Notes: generated by a model not told the origin, from the letters alone. A stretch of 10,102 nt of DNA from Flavobacterium psychrophilum (GCA_003243255.1 QFQM01000159.1:1-10102), one strand, 5' to 3'. Shown: positions 1 through 7,300, numbered from the stretch's first letter. Numbers and translations: made by a program.

Positions 1-187
1 AATTTAATTTTCCATTATGTATAAAAGTTTCATCTTTATTATCAATCCAAAACCATTCGCTTGAAGAAGCAGAAATAAGTTTCTCTTTTAAGACTCGATT
101 AAACCTTTTTGCAATATCACTTGCTGTCGGCATTCCTGCATTTGCTGAAAATCCAGCTCCTAAAATTACAGTTAAATGTTTTTCCAT
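1..187 (-). CDS. SIR2-like domain protein, N-terminal fragment (cut by window edge)
   Basis: Reading the minus strand from an ATG at 185-187 gives 62 open codons that run off the left edge. The first residues are hydrophobic and lead into GAGFSANAGMP (residues 10-20). This is the glycine-rich nucleotide-binding loop (GAGxSxxxGxP) that opens SIR2/Rossmann-type NAD-binding domains. Many bacterial defence proteins start this way, with a longer effector or sensor part behind; that part is outside the window. The start is well set because the motif sits close to the N-terminus, as in the family. A 213-bp gap separates it from the complete SIR2-like gene upstream on the same strand, so it may have its own promoter. 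The domain call is fairly firm; whether it is an NADase, a deacetylase-like enzyme or a binder cannot be told from this fragment. Confidence 0.75.
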   Translation of the reverse strand, partial: MEKHLTVILGAGFSANAGMPTASDIAKRFNRVLKEKLISASSSEWFWIDNKDETFIHNGKLN

Positions 188-400
188 ATTGTTGTTATTG
201 ATTTCTAATCTTGCGCCAACTTCAAGCTAATTGGTTGTATCACTAGATTGACCTCTTGCGACTTCTAACAGGCAATAACTATTGCTTTTATGATTCTAAT
301 CGCATTTATTTGAAATAATCATTTTCTGAGGTTTTTAAAAAAGCCTTTTAATTTTTTAAGGTGTGATTGTTTAAGTTGATAAGTATAATATTTTGCCTTT
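188..400. other. Intergenic region between two SIR2-like genes, rich in short palindromes
   Basis: No protein gene is visible. The stretch holds a perfect 14-bp palindrome (GCAATA-AC-TATTGC, 272-285), a 13-bp dyad (TTATTT-G-AAATAA, 306-318) and a partial direct repeat of TCTTGCG..ACTTC (209-223 and 254-265). On the minus strand an A/T-only dyad, TTAAAAAA pairing with TTTTTTAA, lies downstream of the 401-1300 gene. It could act as a weak terminator, but it has no GC stem. I see no clear TAnnTTTG promoter. The palindromes may be operator sites for the gene ending at the left edge. Confidence 0.4.
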
Positions 401-1300
401 TTAGTTGGAAGAATTCATTATTTTAATAAATTCTTCCCATTGACTTTTATAATCTTTATTTAATATTCCAATTTCTATAATATCTACATCAAGCGCTTTT
501 AAAGTTTCTCTTTTTCTCTTTTCAAGTTCAATTTCTCTTGTCACCTGATTTAAAGGTTTTGTGTAATAATAAATTTTATTTTCCACTTTTGAAAGTGATT
601 TCAAACGTGCTCGTCTAGTTAAGATCCACCATAAATCTATTTCACTAAAATCTAGGCCAAAACCAGCTATATGTACATTACTCGAAAAAAATAATTCAAC
701 CCAAGAATAATTATCAAATTTTTTTGTTTTAAGCTTTTCTTCGATTGTTAAAATTGGAGAGTGAGATTCTTTATGGTTAAAATCATAGGTTCCTTTAAGA
801 TATCGATCAATTTTTCCAACTGATCCACAATAGTGATTCATCCCCAACATAATACTTCTAGGAAAGTCTAATTCTCCGTGTATATTCCATATTTTCCCTA
901 TAGTTTCCATTCTATTATTAAGTAAAGAAGTATTTCTTCTTATACTGTATAGTTGTTCTGTACTATTATTATTTACTGAATTCTCTAAATCCAGTTCTAA
1001 ATGTGAATTCAACAGAGCATAATCATAATTTGTAGTAACATAATTATCAAAATTAATCTGTAATATGTTCTTGTAAAATTCATTTGAAGGCTGATTCCTA
1101 AGCCGTTGCGCAATTATATTTTTAAGTTCACCATTATCAGAATTCCAATTTAGTCGAATTCTTTCATAGGTCAGTAAATTGGGTAAAAATTTCATTTCAA
1201 ATTTTTCTTCCCTCATAAGTTCAATAAGAAGTTCTTCCCAGCCTAATGCACATTTACTGAGATAATTTAATCCATTTCCAAAAAAGAATGTTTTGTTCAT
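401..1300 (-). CDS. SIR2-like domain protein (putative NAD-cleaving defence effector)
   Basis: The 299-residue protein has a SIR2-like layout throughout. A short beta strand and a glycine loop, FFFGNG (residues 5-10), stand where SIR2 has GAG. TTNYD follows at 89-93, then NIHGEL at 139-144, and GFGLDFSEIDLWW at 213-225 near the end of the fold. In NAD-degrading SIR2 proteins such as ThsA, an Asn and a His at comparable places are catalytic; here N91 and H141 are the likely equivalents. The zinc-binding Cys pairs of true sirtuin deacetylases are absent (only C17 and C158), so a CobB-like deacylase is unlikely. There is no signal peptide or membrane segment, so it should be cytoplasmic. The gene is very AT-rich and sits between an XRE regulator and another SIR2-like gene, which fits an acquired defence island. 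SIR2_2 or AbiH-like classification is possible; NAD cleavage is inferred. Confidence 0.75.
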   Translation of the reverse strand: MNKTFFFGNGLNYLSKCALGWEELLIELMREEKFEMKFLPNLLTYERIRLNWNSDNGELKNIIAQRLRNQPSNEFYKNILQINFDNYVTTNYDYALLNSHLELDLENSVNNNSTEQLYSIRRNTSLLNNRMETIGKIWNIHGELDFPRSIMLGMNHYCGSVGKIDRYLKGTYDFNHKESHSPILTIEEKLKTKKFDNYSWVELFFSSNVHIAGFGLDFSEIDLWWILTRRARLKSLSKVENKIYYYTKPLNQVTREIELEKRKRETLKALDVDIIEIGILNKDYKSQWEEFIKIMNSSN

Positions 1301-1506
1301 TTTAGAGTACTTTTTATTCTTTCAAATACTTCATTAATCGTATATTAATTTACTAGTTCGAGATTTTGGTAAACTACTATAATTTGTACACTTACTTTAG
1401 CAGATTGAACTCCAATATTAGTTTTCTCCCTGTTAACTTTCTTCAAAGTCAGCTAAAGAAATCAAACCATTAACTGTCTCTAATAATTTTTTTCTATACA
1501 TATAAA
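1301..1506. other. AT-rich intergenic region upstream of the SIR2-like gene
   Basis: No ORF here looks like a gene. Since the XRE gene upstream ends in its own terminator, this stretch should hold the promoter of the 401-1300 gene on the minus strand, but I could not find a convincing TTG/TAnnTTTG pair in it. Nothing else is recognisable. Confidence 0.35.
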
Positions 1507-1526
1507 ATCCCAACTTCAGCTGGGAT
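1507..1526 (-). terminator. Rho-independent terminator of the XRE regulator gene
   Basis: On the minus strand, four bases after the stop codon of the HTH gene, an 8-bp stem (ATCCCAGC with GTTGGGAT, one G-U pair) closes a TGAA tetraloop. It is followed directly by TTTTATAT. This is a compact intrinsic terminator that separates the regulator's transcript from the SIR2-like gene downstream. Confidence 0.8.
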
Positions 1527-1530
1527 ATAT

Positions 1531-1782
1531 TTATTCTTCAATTTTATATTTCGTAATATCAAGATCGAAATTATATAATTCTTTTGGATGTACTCCTAAT
1601 GCGATAGCAAACTTGGAGATTGTTTTTAAAGTTAAATTAATTTTACCAGACTCATATTTGCTTATATCTGCGCTGTCAATTCCTGTTATTAATCCTAAGG
1701 TTTCCTGAGTCAAAGCTTTTTGTTTTCTTATTACTTTAATTCTTTTTCCAATACCAATTGTGAGATCCTTCAAAATGTCCAT
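1531..1782 (-). CDS. XRE-family helix-turn-helix transcriptional regulator
   Basis: The 83-residue protein is almost entirely one HTH_3 (Cro/C1-type) domain. Residues 12-35 carry the typical IRKQKALTQETLGLITG start. The recognition helix region is DSADISKYESGK (36-47). The scaffold helices run through ISKFAIALGVHPKELYNF (55-72). There is no sensor or dimerisation domain beyond a short acidic/basic tail. Small regulators of this type usually control their own operon or an adjacent mobile or defence module. A perfect 16-bp palindrome lies 46 bp upstream of its start, between this gene and a strong divergent promoter, and is the obvious candidate target. A terminator follows immediately, so it is probably transcribed alone. 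AT content matches the neighbouring SIR2-like genes. Family assignment is firm; target genes are inferred. Confidence 0.9.
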   Translation of the reverse strand: MDILKDLTIGIGKRIKVIRKQKALTQETLGLITGIDSADISKYESGKINLTLKTISKFAIALGVHPKELYNFDLDITKYKIEE

Positions 1783-1827
1783 CGTAGCTTATTTATAGCA
1801 AAATGCAATAAATTCATAAAAATTCTA

Positions 1828-1843
1828 TTGGGATACATCCCAA
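1828..1843. promoter_or_regulatory. Perfect 16-bp palindrome, candidate operator for the XRE regulator
   Basis: The sequence reads TTGGGAT-AC-ATCCCAA, with 7-bp arms and a 2-bp spacer. It lies between the divergently placed XRE gene and the plus-strand promoter at 1864-1895, 20 bp upstream of that promoter's -33 box. Position and symmetry fit a binding site for a small dimeric HTH protein. Binding itself is inferred. Confidence 0.6.
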
Positions 1844-1863
1844 GTATTGAATATTTTATTATA

Positions 1864-1895
1864 TTTGTAAAATAAGTTACTGAAATGTAACTTTG
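1864..1895 (+). promoter_or_regulatory. Bacteroidota-type promoter (-33 TTTG / -7 TAACTTTG)
   Basis: TTTG at 1864-1867 and TAACTTTG at 1888-1895 are separated by 20 bp. Both boxes match the Bacteroidota sigma-ABfr consensus (TTTG, about 19-21 bp, TAnnTTTG) without a mismatch. Transcription would start near 1900-1903, only a few bases before the structured RNA region. This is the best promoter I can see in the window. Confidence 0.75.
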
Positions 1896-1915
1896 CGATA
1901 CTTCAACGAAATATT

Positions 1916-2116
1916 AGAAGCTATTGCTTAGAATCTCAACTTGAAAAACTGGTACTTTAAAAGGAACGAGACGATAAGCAGAAAGCTCACGACCTAGGCG
2001 TGGGCTCTCTTATCTGTTCCAAGGTATACCAGTGCCTCAAGTTAGATGTTGTAGAGTCCCACGCCGTTTTATTTCCTATGCAGTCCGCTATCTCTACAAT
2101 TCTCTAAGCTGCTTTT
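1916..2116 (+). ncRNA. Highly structured RNA: small RNA or long regulatory leader, family not recognised
   Basis: Base pairing found by eye gives a closed, two-arm structure. The closing stem is 1916-1921 with 2111-2116 plus 1926-1932 with 2103-2109. Arm 1 is a chain of stems: 1938-1944/2037-2043 extended by 1933-1936/2044-2047, 1948-1954/2027-2033, 1963-1967/2016-2020, 1973-1978/2009-2014, and 1984-1991/1999-2006, capped by a 7-nt loop containing CCTAGG. Arm 2 is a perfect 8-bp stem, 2049-2056/2092-2099. Such consistent nesting over 200 nt, starting just after a strong promoter, is unlikely by chance. I recognise no Rfam family. It lacks the layout of 6S RNA or tmRNA, and no reverse transcriptase or IscB/TnpB gene follows that would suggest a retron or an omega RNA. 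It could be a leader controlling the ORF at 2292 or an independent small RNA. Confidence 0.65.
1997..2074 (+). promoter_or_regulatory. Alternative terminator-like pairing inside the structured RNA (possible attenuator)
   Basis: GGCGTGGG (1997-2004) is perfectly complementary to CCCACGCC (2058-2065). The match extends through CTCT (2005-2008) with AGAG (2053-2056) and one bulged T. The right arm is followed by GTTTTATTT (2066-2074). This 12-bp stem cannot coexist with the apical hairpin of arm 1 or the stem of arm 2. The layout therefore resembles a terminator/antiterminator switch. The 44-nt loop is long for a terminator, and the competing local hairpin forms first, so function is speculative. 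Confidence 0.35.
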
Positions 2117-2291
2117 ACAAAATACAGTATCAGATTAGGAAAGATACAATGGCAGCGCAACCATTGCGGCTTTACAGCTTTCACGGGACACAATTTTCAT
2201 TCATATTAATTTTTGGCTTGTATGGGCAGGGAGCCTTGTACGAAAGATTTCCAGGGCTTCCTTCTATACGGTCATTAAACCAAAAAAACGA
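2117..2291 (+). other. Leader or spacer between structured RNA and the 2292 ORF
   Basis: No convincing gene. Small hairpins are visible: GTATC/GATAC (2127-2131 with 2143-2147) and either CAATGG/CCATTG (2147-2152 with 2161-2166) or CGCAA/TTGCG (2156-2160 with 2164-2168), which exclude each other. An ATG at 2149 opens a 48-codon ORF whose stop at 2293 overlaps the TTG at 2292. The frame of the 2292 ORF is itself open back to a stop at 2136 but without an ATG. This could be untranslated leader, a coupled leader peptide, or the 5' part of a frameshifted gene. Confidence 0.4.
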
Positions 2292-2822
2292 TTGAAAAAT
2301 AAAAGGATAGACTTTGACGCCCGGTTTTGGTCCGGTAGCAGGAAGCATTCTAGGATAAAACTTATTGAATCCTTTTTTCATTTTAACGACCTGGTCACCG
2401 CCAAAGCGATGCTCAACAAGATTATGATCTATGCAGGGAAAAAGAAAGCGGCGATCAATGAGGATGCTCCGGCGATTTTCCATTTTCATCAGGCCTTACG
2501 ATCCTTCGTGCGGGCGTGCTATGAAATCAGGCTGAAGGGAACGACCTGGAAAATGGATTCTAATCCTGAAAGTTTTTCTCCATTGATGCATGCATCCCTT
2601 TCGGACGAGGAATACCGTAATCCAACTCTGGTATTTCAAAACGCTTTTGCAGAATACAGCATCAGGGATTTTGATTACCATATAGCCATTGCAGTCTATT
2701 TCTCAATGGGTGTATTTAAAAATGCTGAGGAGAGCAACCTTCTCAGCCCTTATATCCACCTCACGAAAATGCTGGATGCGGCACATTTTATCCTGGAAAG
2801 AAGAATCCAAAAGAATCAATAA
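2292..2822 (+). CDS. Hypothetical protein, unknown function, uncertain start
   Basis: I do not recognise this protein. The ORF begins at a TTG codon; the first in-frame ATG is at 2409, which would leave 137 residues. The 176-residue version is basic at the N-terminus and then looks mostly helical and soluble, with no signal peptide or membrane span. Visible landmarks are an FHFHQALRSFVRACYEIRLK stretch (64-83) and IRDFDYHIAIAVYF near residue 124. RDFDYH there fits the R[N/D/H]xxxH pattern of HEPN RNases, but one short motif proves little. GC content and codon use are closer to the SusCD region than to the SIR2 island. It lies downstream of a strong promoter and the structured RNA, and 142 bp before the TlpA-like gene, so it may be the first gene of that operon or the product partner of the RNA. 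It may also be a truncated gene. Confidence 0.5.
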   Translation: MKNKRIDFDARFWSGSRKHSRIKLIESFFHFNDLVTAKAMLNKIMIYAGKKKAAINEDAPAIFHFHQALRSFVRACYEIRLKGTTWKMDSNPESFSPLMHASLSDEEYRNPTLVFQNAFAEYSIRDFDYHIAIAVYFSMGVFKNAEESNLLSPYIHLTKMLDAAHFILERRIQKNQ

Positions 2823-2887
2823 CTATTAAAAGTAAAATTCAGAGAATGGAAAACAGTACATAAAAATATCCCCACTACAATAAAAAA

Positions 2888-2923
2888 GCCCTTTCCCTCA
2901 GTTTGCCGACCACAGGAAAGAGC
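2888..2923 (+). other. Imperfect hairpin between the hypothetical gene and the TlpA-like gene
   Basis: GCcCTTTCC (2888-2896) can pair with GGAAAGaGC (2915-2923) around an 18-nt loop, with one mismatch. No U tract follows, so it is not a clear terminator. It may be an RNA processing or pausing site. I see no good promoter for the TlpA-like gene between 2823 and 2964. Confidence 0.25.
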
Positions 2924-2964
2924 ATAATCAGTGATTAATAATTATTAAAAACCTATTCAAAAGT

Positions 2965-4263
2965 ATGAAAAATATCTTTTGCAGGAGAATATTGTCCCGT
3001 GTTTTTACCCTGGTGGTAGCCACCACATCCTTTGCGCAAAACAAATCAATTAAAGTCGGAGAATCTCTTCCTGACAATTTCTGGACAACCTCTCTTCCTG
3101 TAGTTAACCACTCGCAGAAAACGTTAAATCTTTCAGAGGATAAAAGCAAATTAATTCTAATAGACTTCTGGAACACCTGGTGTAGTGCCTGCCTAATGAA
3201 TCTTCCTAAGATTACTGCTTTGCAGAAGAAGTTTGGGGACAAAATCAGGATACTACCGGTCAGCAACCAGGATAAGCCGGCGCTGGAAAAATTCTTTGCG
3301 TCTCAAAACGGAAAGAAGTATAACACTTTGGTCTCCGTTTATAACGATTCTTATTTCCATCAGCTTTTTCCACACGCCGGTGTACCGTTTATCATCTGGA
3401 TCAAGGATGGAAAACTACTGAGTACAACCGATGCCACACAGTTCACCGAAGAGACCATTAATGAGATATTGGATGGAAAGCAATCTTCCTTGCAAACCAT
3501 TATCCAGATGGACAGAAAACGTCCCTTGATGCTTTCCGTAGATTATGACCGTCAGAAGAATATCCAGCTCCTCAATTACTCATTCTTTGCGAAAGGCCCC
3601 ATTCCCGACATTGGCTCCGGCGGAACATTCCGGACCACAGCATCGGGAACGATCAATGGCAGACAATTTACCAATCTGCCGCTTTGGGATATGTATTATG
3701 CTATCGGTTTTGAATTGTTCAGAAAGCAGTCTCAAGAATCCTTTACAGGAAAAAGAATGCGTATCGAGGTTAAAGAACCCAAAAAGCTGATGCTTCAACA
3801 AAAAGCAGACGGTTCCAATGATACCTCTAATTTGTACAACTACGAATTCATTATTCCCGAAAGTAAGGCTGATGCGCTTTACCAATATATGCTTGAAGAT
3901 ATCAATCGTTATTCCGGCTACACCGTAACACTGGAAAAGAGACCTGTACAATGTCTGGTTTTGGTGAGAACAAGTCAGAAAGATAAGCTGGCGAGCAAAG
4001 GCGGGGAAAAACGCTTCACCTTTCCACGGACACCCTCCATCCTCAGAAACGCACCGTTCAGGAATATGATCAATATGCTTAACGGCGAAATTCCCATTAA
4101 AGAAATATTTGTCGATGAGACCGGCTATACGGGGAATGTGGATATAGAAGTTTCCGGCATCAAAGACATCCCAACCCTCAGAAAAGAACTTCAGAAATAT
4201 GATCTTGACCTGATCCCGGCAGTGCGAAACCTGTTGATGATGGTTATTAAAGATAATCAATGA
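2965..4263 (+). CDS. Secreted TlpA-like thiol-disulfide protein with DUF3738-like C-terminal domain
   Basis: The ATG at 2965 is followed by a basic then hydrophobic signal peptide ending near TSFA|Q (residue 24), so the protein is exported to the periplasm or envelope. Residues about 30-170 form a TlpA/AhpC-TSA-type thioredoxin fold: ILIDFWNTWCSACLMNLP (64-81) holds the redox pair C73 and C76, and GVPFIIWI (139-146) holds the cis-proline. TlpA-like proteins usually reduce or shuffle disulfides in exported partners. Residues about 190-432 are not part of the thioredoxin fold. PLWDMYYAIGFELF (239-252), a Cys330-containing strand, and IFVDETGYTGNVDIEV (381-396) with the final LRKELQKYDLDLIP resemble the DUF3738 (TIGR03435) domain of unknown function. 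At 432 residues it is about twice the length of a plain TlpA. It precedes SusC by 57 bp, suggesting one operon. The thioredoxin part is firm; the DUF3738 match is from motif memory. Confidence 0.85.
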   Translation: MKNIFCRRILSRVFTLVVATTSFAQNKSIKVGESLPDNFWTTSLPVVNHSQKTLNLSEDKSKLILIDFWNTWCSACLMNLPKITALQKKFGDKIRILPVSNQDKPALEKFFASQNGKKYNTLVSVYNDSYFHQLFPHAGVPFIIWIKDGKLLSTTDATQFTEETINEILDGKQSSLQTIIQMDRKRPLMLSVDYDRQKNIQLLNYSFFAKGPIPDIGSGGTFRTTASGTINGRQFTNLPLWDMYYAIGFELFRKQSQESFTGKRMRIEVKEPKKLMLQQKADGSNDTSNLYNYEFIIPESKADALYQYMLEDINRYSGYTVTLEKRPVQCLVLVRTSQKDKLASKGGEKRFTFPRTPSILRNAPFRNMINMLNGEIPIKEIFVDETGYTGNVDIEVSGIKDIPTLRKELQKYDLDLIPAVRNLLMMVIKDNQ

Positions 4264-4320
4264 TGAAACTTATTTGTCATCTGCCTATGTATTAACATTA
4301 ACTCAAAACTATATCAGACT

Positions 4321-7300
4321 ATGAAGAAATTATTAATGCTTCCGGTTATCTGCTTTGCTTTGCCCGTAATGGCGCAGCAGATAATTACGGGAAGTGTGAT
4401 AGATGAAACCACCCGATTGTCGGTGAAAGGCATAACGGTAGCCATACAGAATACCAAAACCGCCACCACAACAGACCAAAACGGGAAATTTAGCATTGGT
4501 ACAGACGAAAAAAGGATTAGCCTGGTTATTCTCGGAAAAGGTTACGAAGAAAAGGTGCTTTCTGTGGAACTTCCATTAAAAGAACATCTGACAATCTATC
4601 TGTCAGAGAAAGTGGCGCAGATCGATGAAGTGGTGCTAACTACTGGATATCAGAAAATACCGAAAGAGCGTTCCACAGGTTCGTTCTCCTCCGTCGGTAA
4701 GACTGCCCTGAACACGCAGGTCTCCACCAACATTCTTGACCGCCTGGCGGCAACCGCCAACGGTATTGTTATCAGCCGGGGAACTTCCCAGGGAACGCCA
4801 CAGATTATGGTCAGAGGACTCAGCACGATTCAGGGACCTAAAGCTCCCCTGATCGTTGTGGACAATTTTCCATACGAAGGCGACATCAGCAATCTGAATC
4901 CCAATATTGTTGAAAATATCACCATCCTGAAAGATGCCGCAGCAGCGAGCATCTGGGGAGCCAGGGCGGCCAACGGTGTCATCGTCATTACCACTAAGGG
5001 AGCAAAATACAATCAGCCGATAACGGTGGACTTTAATACCTTTCTCACGACAAGTCCAAAACCTGATCTGAATTACCTCAAAGTGATCTCCAGCACCGAT
5101 TTCATCGATGTGGAACAGGAACTTTTTAAAAAGAACTTTTATAACACCGATATCAATTCATCCAGCCATCCTGTTTTGTCTCCTGTTGTCGATCTTCTCA
5201 ACAAGGAAAAGAAAGGCCTGCTTTCTCACGAAACCGTTCAGAAGGAAATTGAACGGCTCAAAGGTATTGATTCACGTGACCAGTTCAAAAGGTATATGTA
5301 CCAGTCGTTGGAGAACAGGCAGTATTCACTGAGTATGGCTGGCGGTGCACCCCAGTTTTCGTGGACCTCTTCACTCGGCTACGATGACAATACCGGAAAC
5401 CTGGGCGAGAACTACCAGCGGATGAACCTGCGTTTCCAGAACAGCTGGCAACCCCTGAAGAACCTGACACTGAACACCGGGATTTTCTTTACCCATTCGG
5501 CTACCAGAAACGGAAGAAGTGCGTACGGCAGCATTATTATGAAAACCAATGCAGTTCCCTATATGGAAATGGCGGATGCGAACGGTAATGCACTTATTGT
5601 CTCAAAATCTTTTGAGCAGGGCTATAAATCAGGATTGGGGAATGGAAAATTAATGGATTGGAACTACTATCCGCTTACCGACTGGCAGCATTTCTCAGGA
5701 ACTGGCAGAAGCTCTGAAATTATCCTCAATGTGGGACTGAACTACAAGATCCTGAAGGGGCTGGAAGCTGATCTGAAATACCAGTACCAAAAAACTACCG
5801 GGCTATCCAATAGTCTATATGATGAAGAAAGCTATTATGTCAGGGATTATGTCAACCGATTCACGGTCATCAATTCCAACGGCAGCCTTACCTATAACGT
5901 TCCGAAAGGCAGCATACTGGATAAAACGACCTCGCAGCTGCTCATCAATAATTTCCGTGGTCAACTCAACTTCAACAGAGGATTTGGAAAACATCAGGTT
6001 TCTGCGATTGCCGGCGGAGAGGTTCGGGATGTCAATTCCCAGTCGGCCAATACAAGATACTACGGCTATGACTCGAATAATCTTTCATTCGGTACGGTGG
6101 ACTTTAAGAATAAATACCCGCTGATCACAGGCGGTACTTCTTTCATCGATAATCCGAATGCGCTGCGGGAGACCAACAACCGTTTTGTATCTGTATATGC
6201 GAATGCAGCTTATACCTTCGATAACCGCTATACCATTTCCGGAAGTGCAAGAAGAGATGCCAGCAACCTATTCGGTCTGAAGACCAATGACCAGTGGAAT
6301 CCGTTCTGGTCGGCGGGACTTTCCTGGAATGTCTCTAATGAGAAGTTCTATCCGCTTAGCTGGCTGCCTGAACTCAAGCTAAGAGGTTCTTATGGTTATA
6401 ATGGTAATATCAATCCTGCAATGGTGGCCGTGACAACAATGGCGATACTCGGCGTTTCCACCTACACCCAGGAGCAGATGGCAAGATTTGACAACTATTA
6501 CAATCCTCAGCTTCGCTGGGAAACGGTCAGGATGATCAATGCAGGACTGGATTTTGCGACCCGCAACAACAGGATTTCCGGTTCTGTGGAATATTTCCGT
6601 AAAAAAGGAGAAAACCTCTTCGGGCAGGTTCCGCTGGATTATACTATAGGGTTAACCAGCCTGATATGGAATGTTGCAGGTATTGAGGGAAACGGTGTTG
6701 ATGTGGAATTAAGGACCATTAACATCAATAAAGCATTCCGTTGGCAGACCACGGCTAATTTCAGCACTTACAAGGATAAAGTGACAAAATACTATCCGAG
6801 CAGTACCATTGCCAGGAACTTTGTGCTGTCCAGCGTTCCCATTTCGGGCATTGAAGGATTGCCGGTCTATTCGATATTCGCTTACCAGTGGGCAGGGCTT
6901 GATCCGCAGAATGGTGATCCCAGAGGTTATTTGAACGGTGAGGTCAGTAAGGATTACGCCAAGATGATGGGAGCCGATGTGAAGGATCTGCAATATTTCG
7001 GGTCTGCGATTCCTACTGCATATGGTTCGTTCACCAATACCTTTTCTTATAAACAATTTACGCTTGATGTAGGAATCACGTACAAAATGGGGTATTATTT
7101 CAGAAGGCCTTCGATCAATTATACCAGCCTTTTTAAAGATTGGATCGGACACAGCGATTATGCCTTACGTTGGCAAAAACCCGGAGATGAGGCATTCACC
7201 GATGTGCCTTCTAACCAGTACCAGACCAACTCCAACCGGGATGCCTTCTATGCGGGTTCGGCGGCTCTTATCGAAAAGGGTGACCATATACGTCTGCAGT

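Noticed and set aside
401..1300. CobB-type sirtuin deacylase
   Set aside because: The zinc-binding cysteine pairs are missing and the NAD loop is GNG rather than GAGxS, which fits SIR2-like defence proteins better.
1916..2116. 6S RNA, tmRNA or RNase P RNA
   Set aside because: The two-arm layout and the lack of the known conserved sequence blocks do not fit any of these.
2032..2295. 87-codon plus-strand ORF as a protein gene
   Set aside because: Its first part lies inside the structured RNA and codes for no recognisable protein. Only the part from the ATG at 2149 might be translated, and this is mentioned as a possible leader peptide.
2181..2489. 102-codon minus-strand ORF
   Set aside because: It runs antisense to the 2292 ORF, has no recognisable domain or promoter, and is best explained as a shadow frame.
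1916..2822. Retron (msr-msd plus reverse transcriptase)
   Set aside because: The paired ends of the RNA recall a retron, but the following ORF has no RT motifs such as a YADD-type box, and its length is too short.
1916..2822. HEARO/omega RNA with IscB or TnpB
   Set aside because: No RuvC or HNH motifs are present in the following ORF or anywhere else in the window.
3580..4260. 226-codon minus-strand ORF
   Set aside because: It is antisense to the clearly real TlpA-like gene and has a composition typical of a reverse shadow.
6709..7152. 147-codon minus-strand ORF
   Set aside because: It lies fully within the SusC gene on the opposite strand, with no domain signal.
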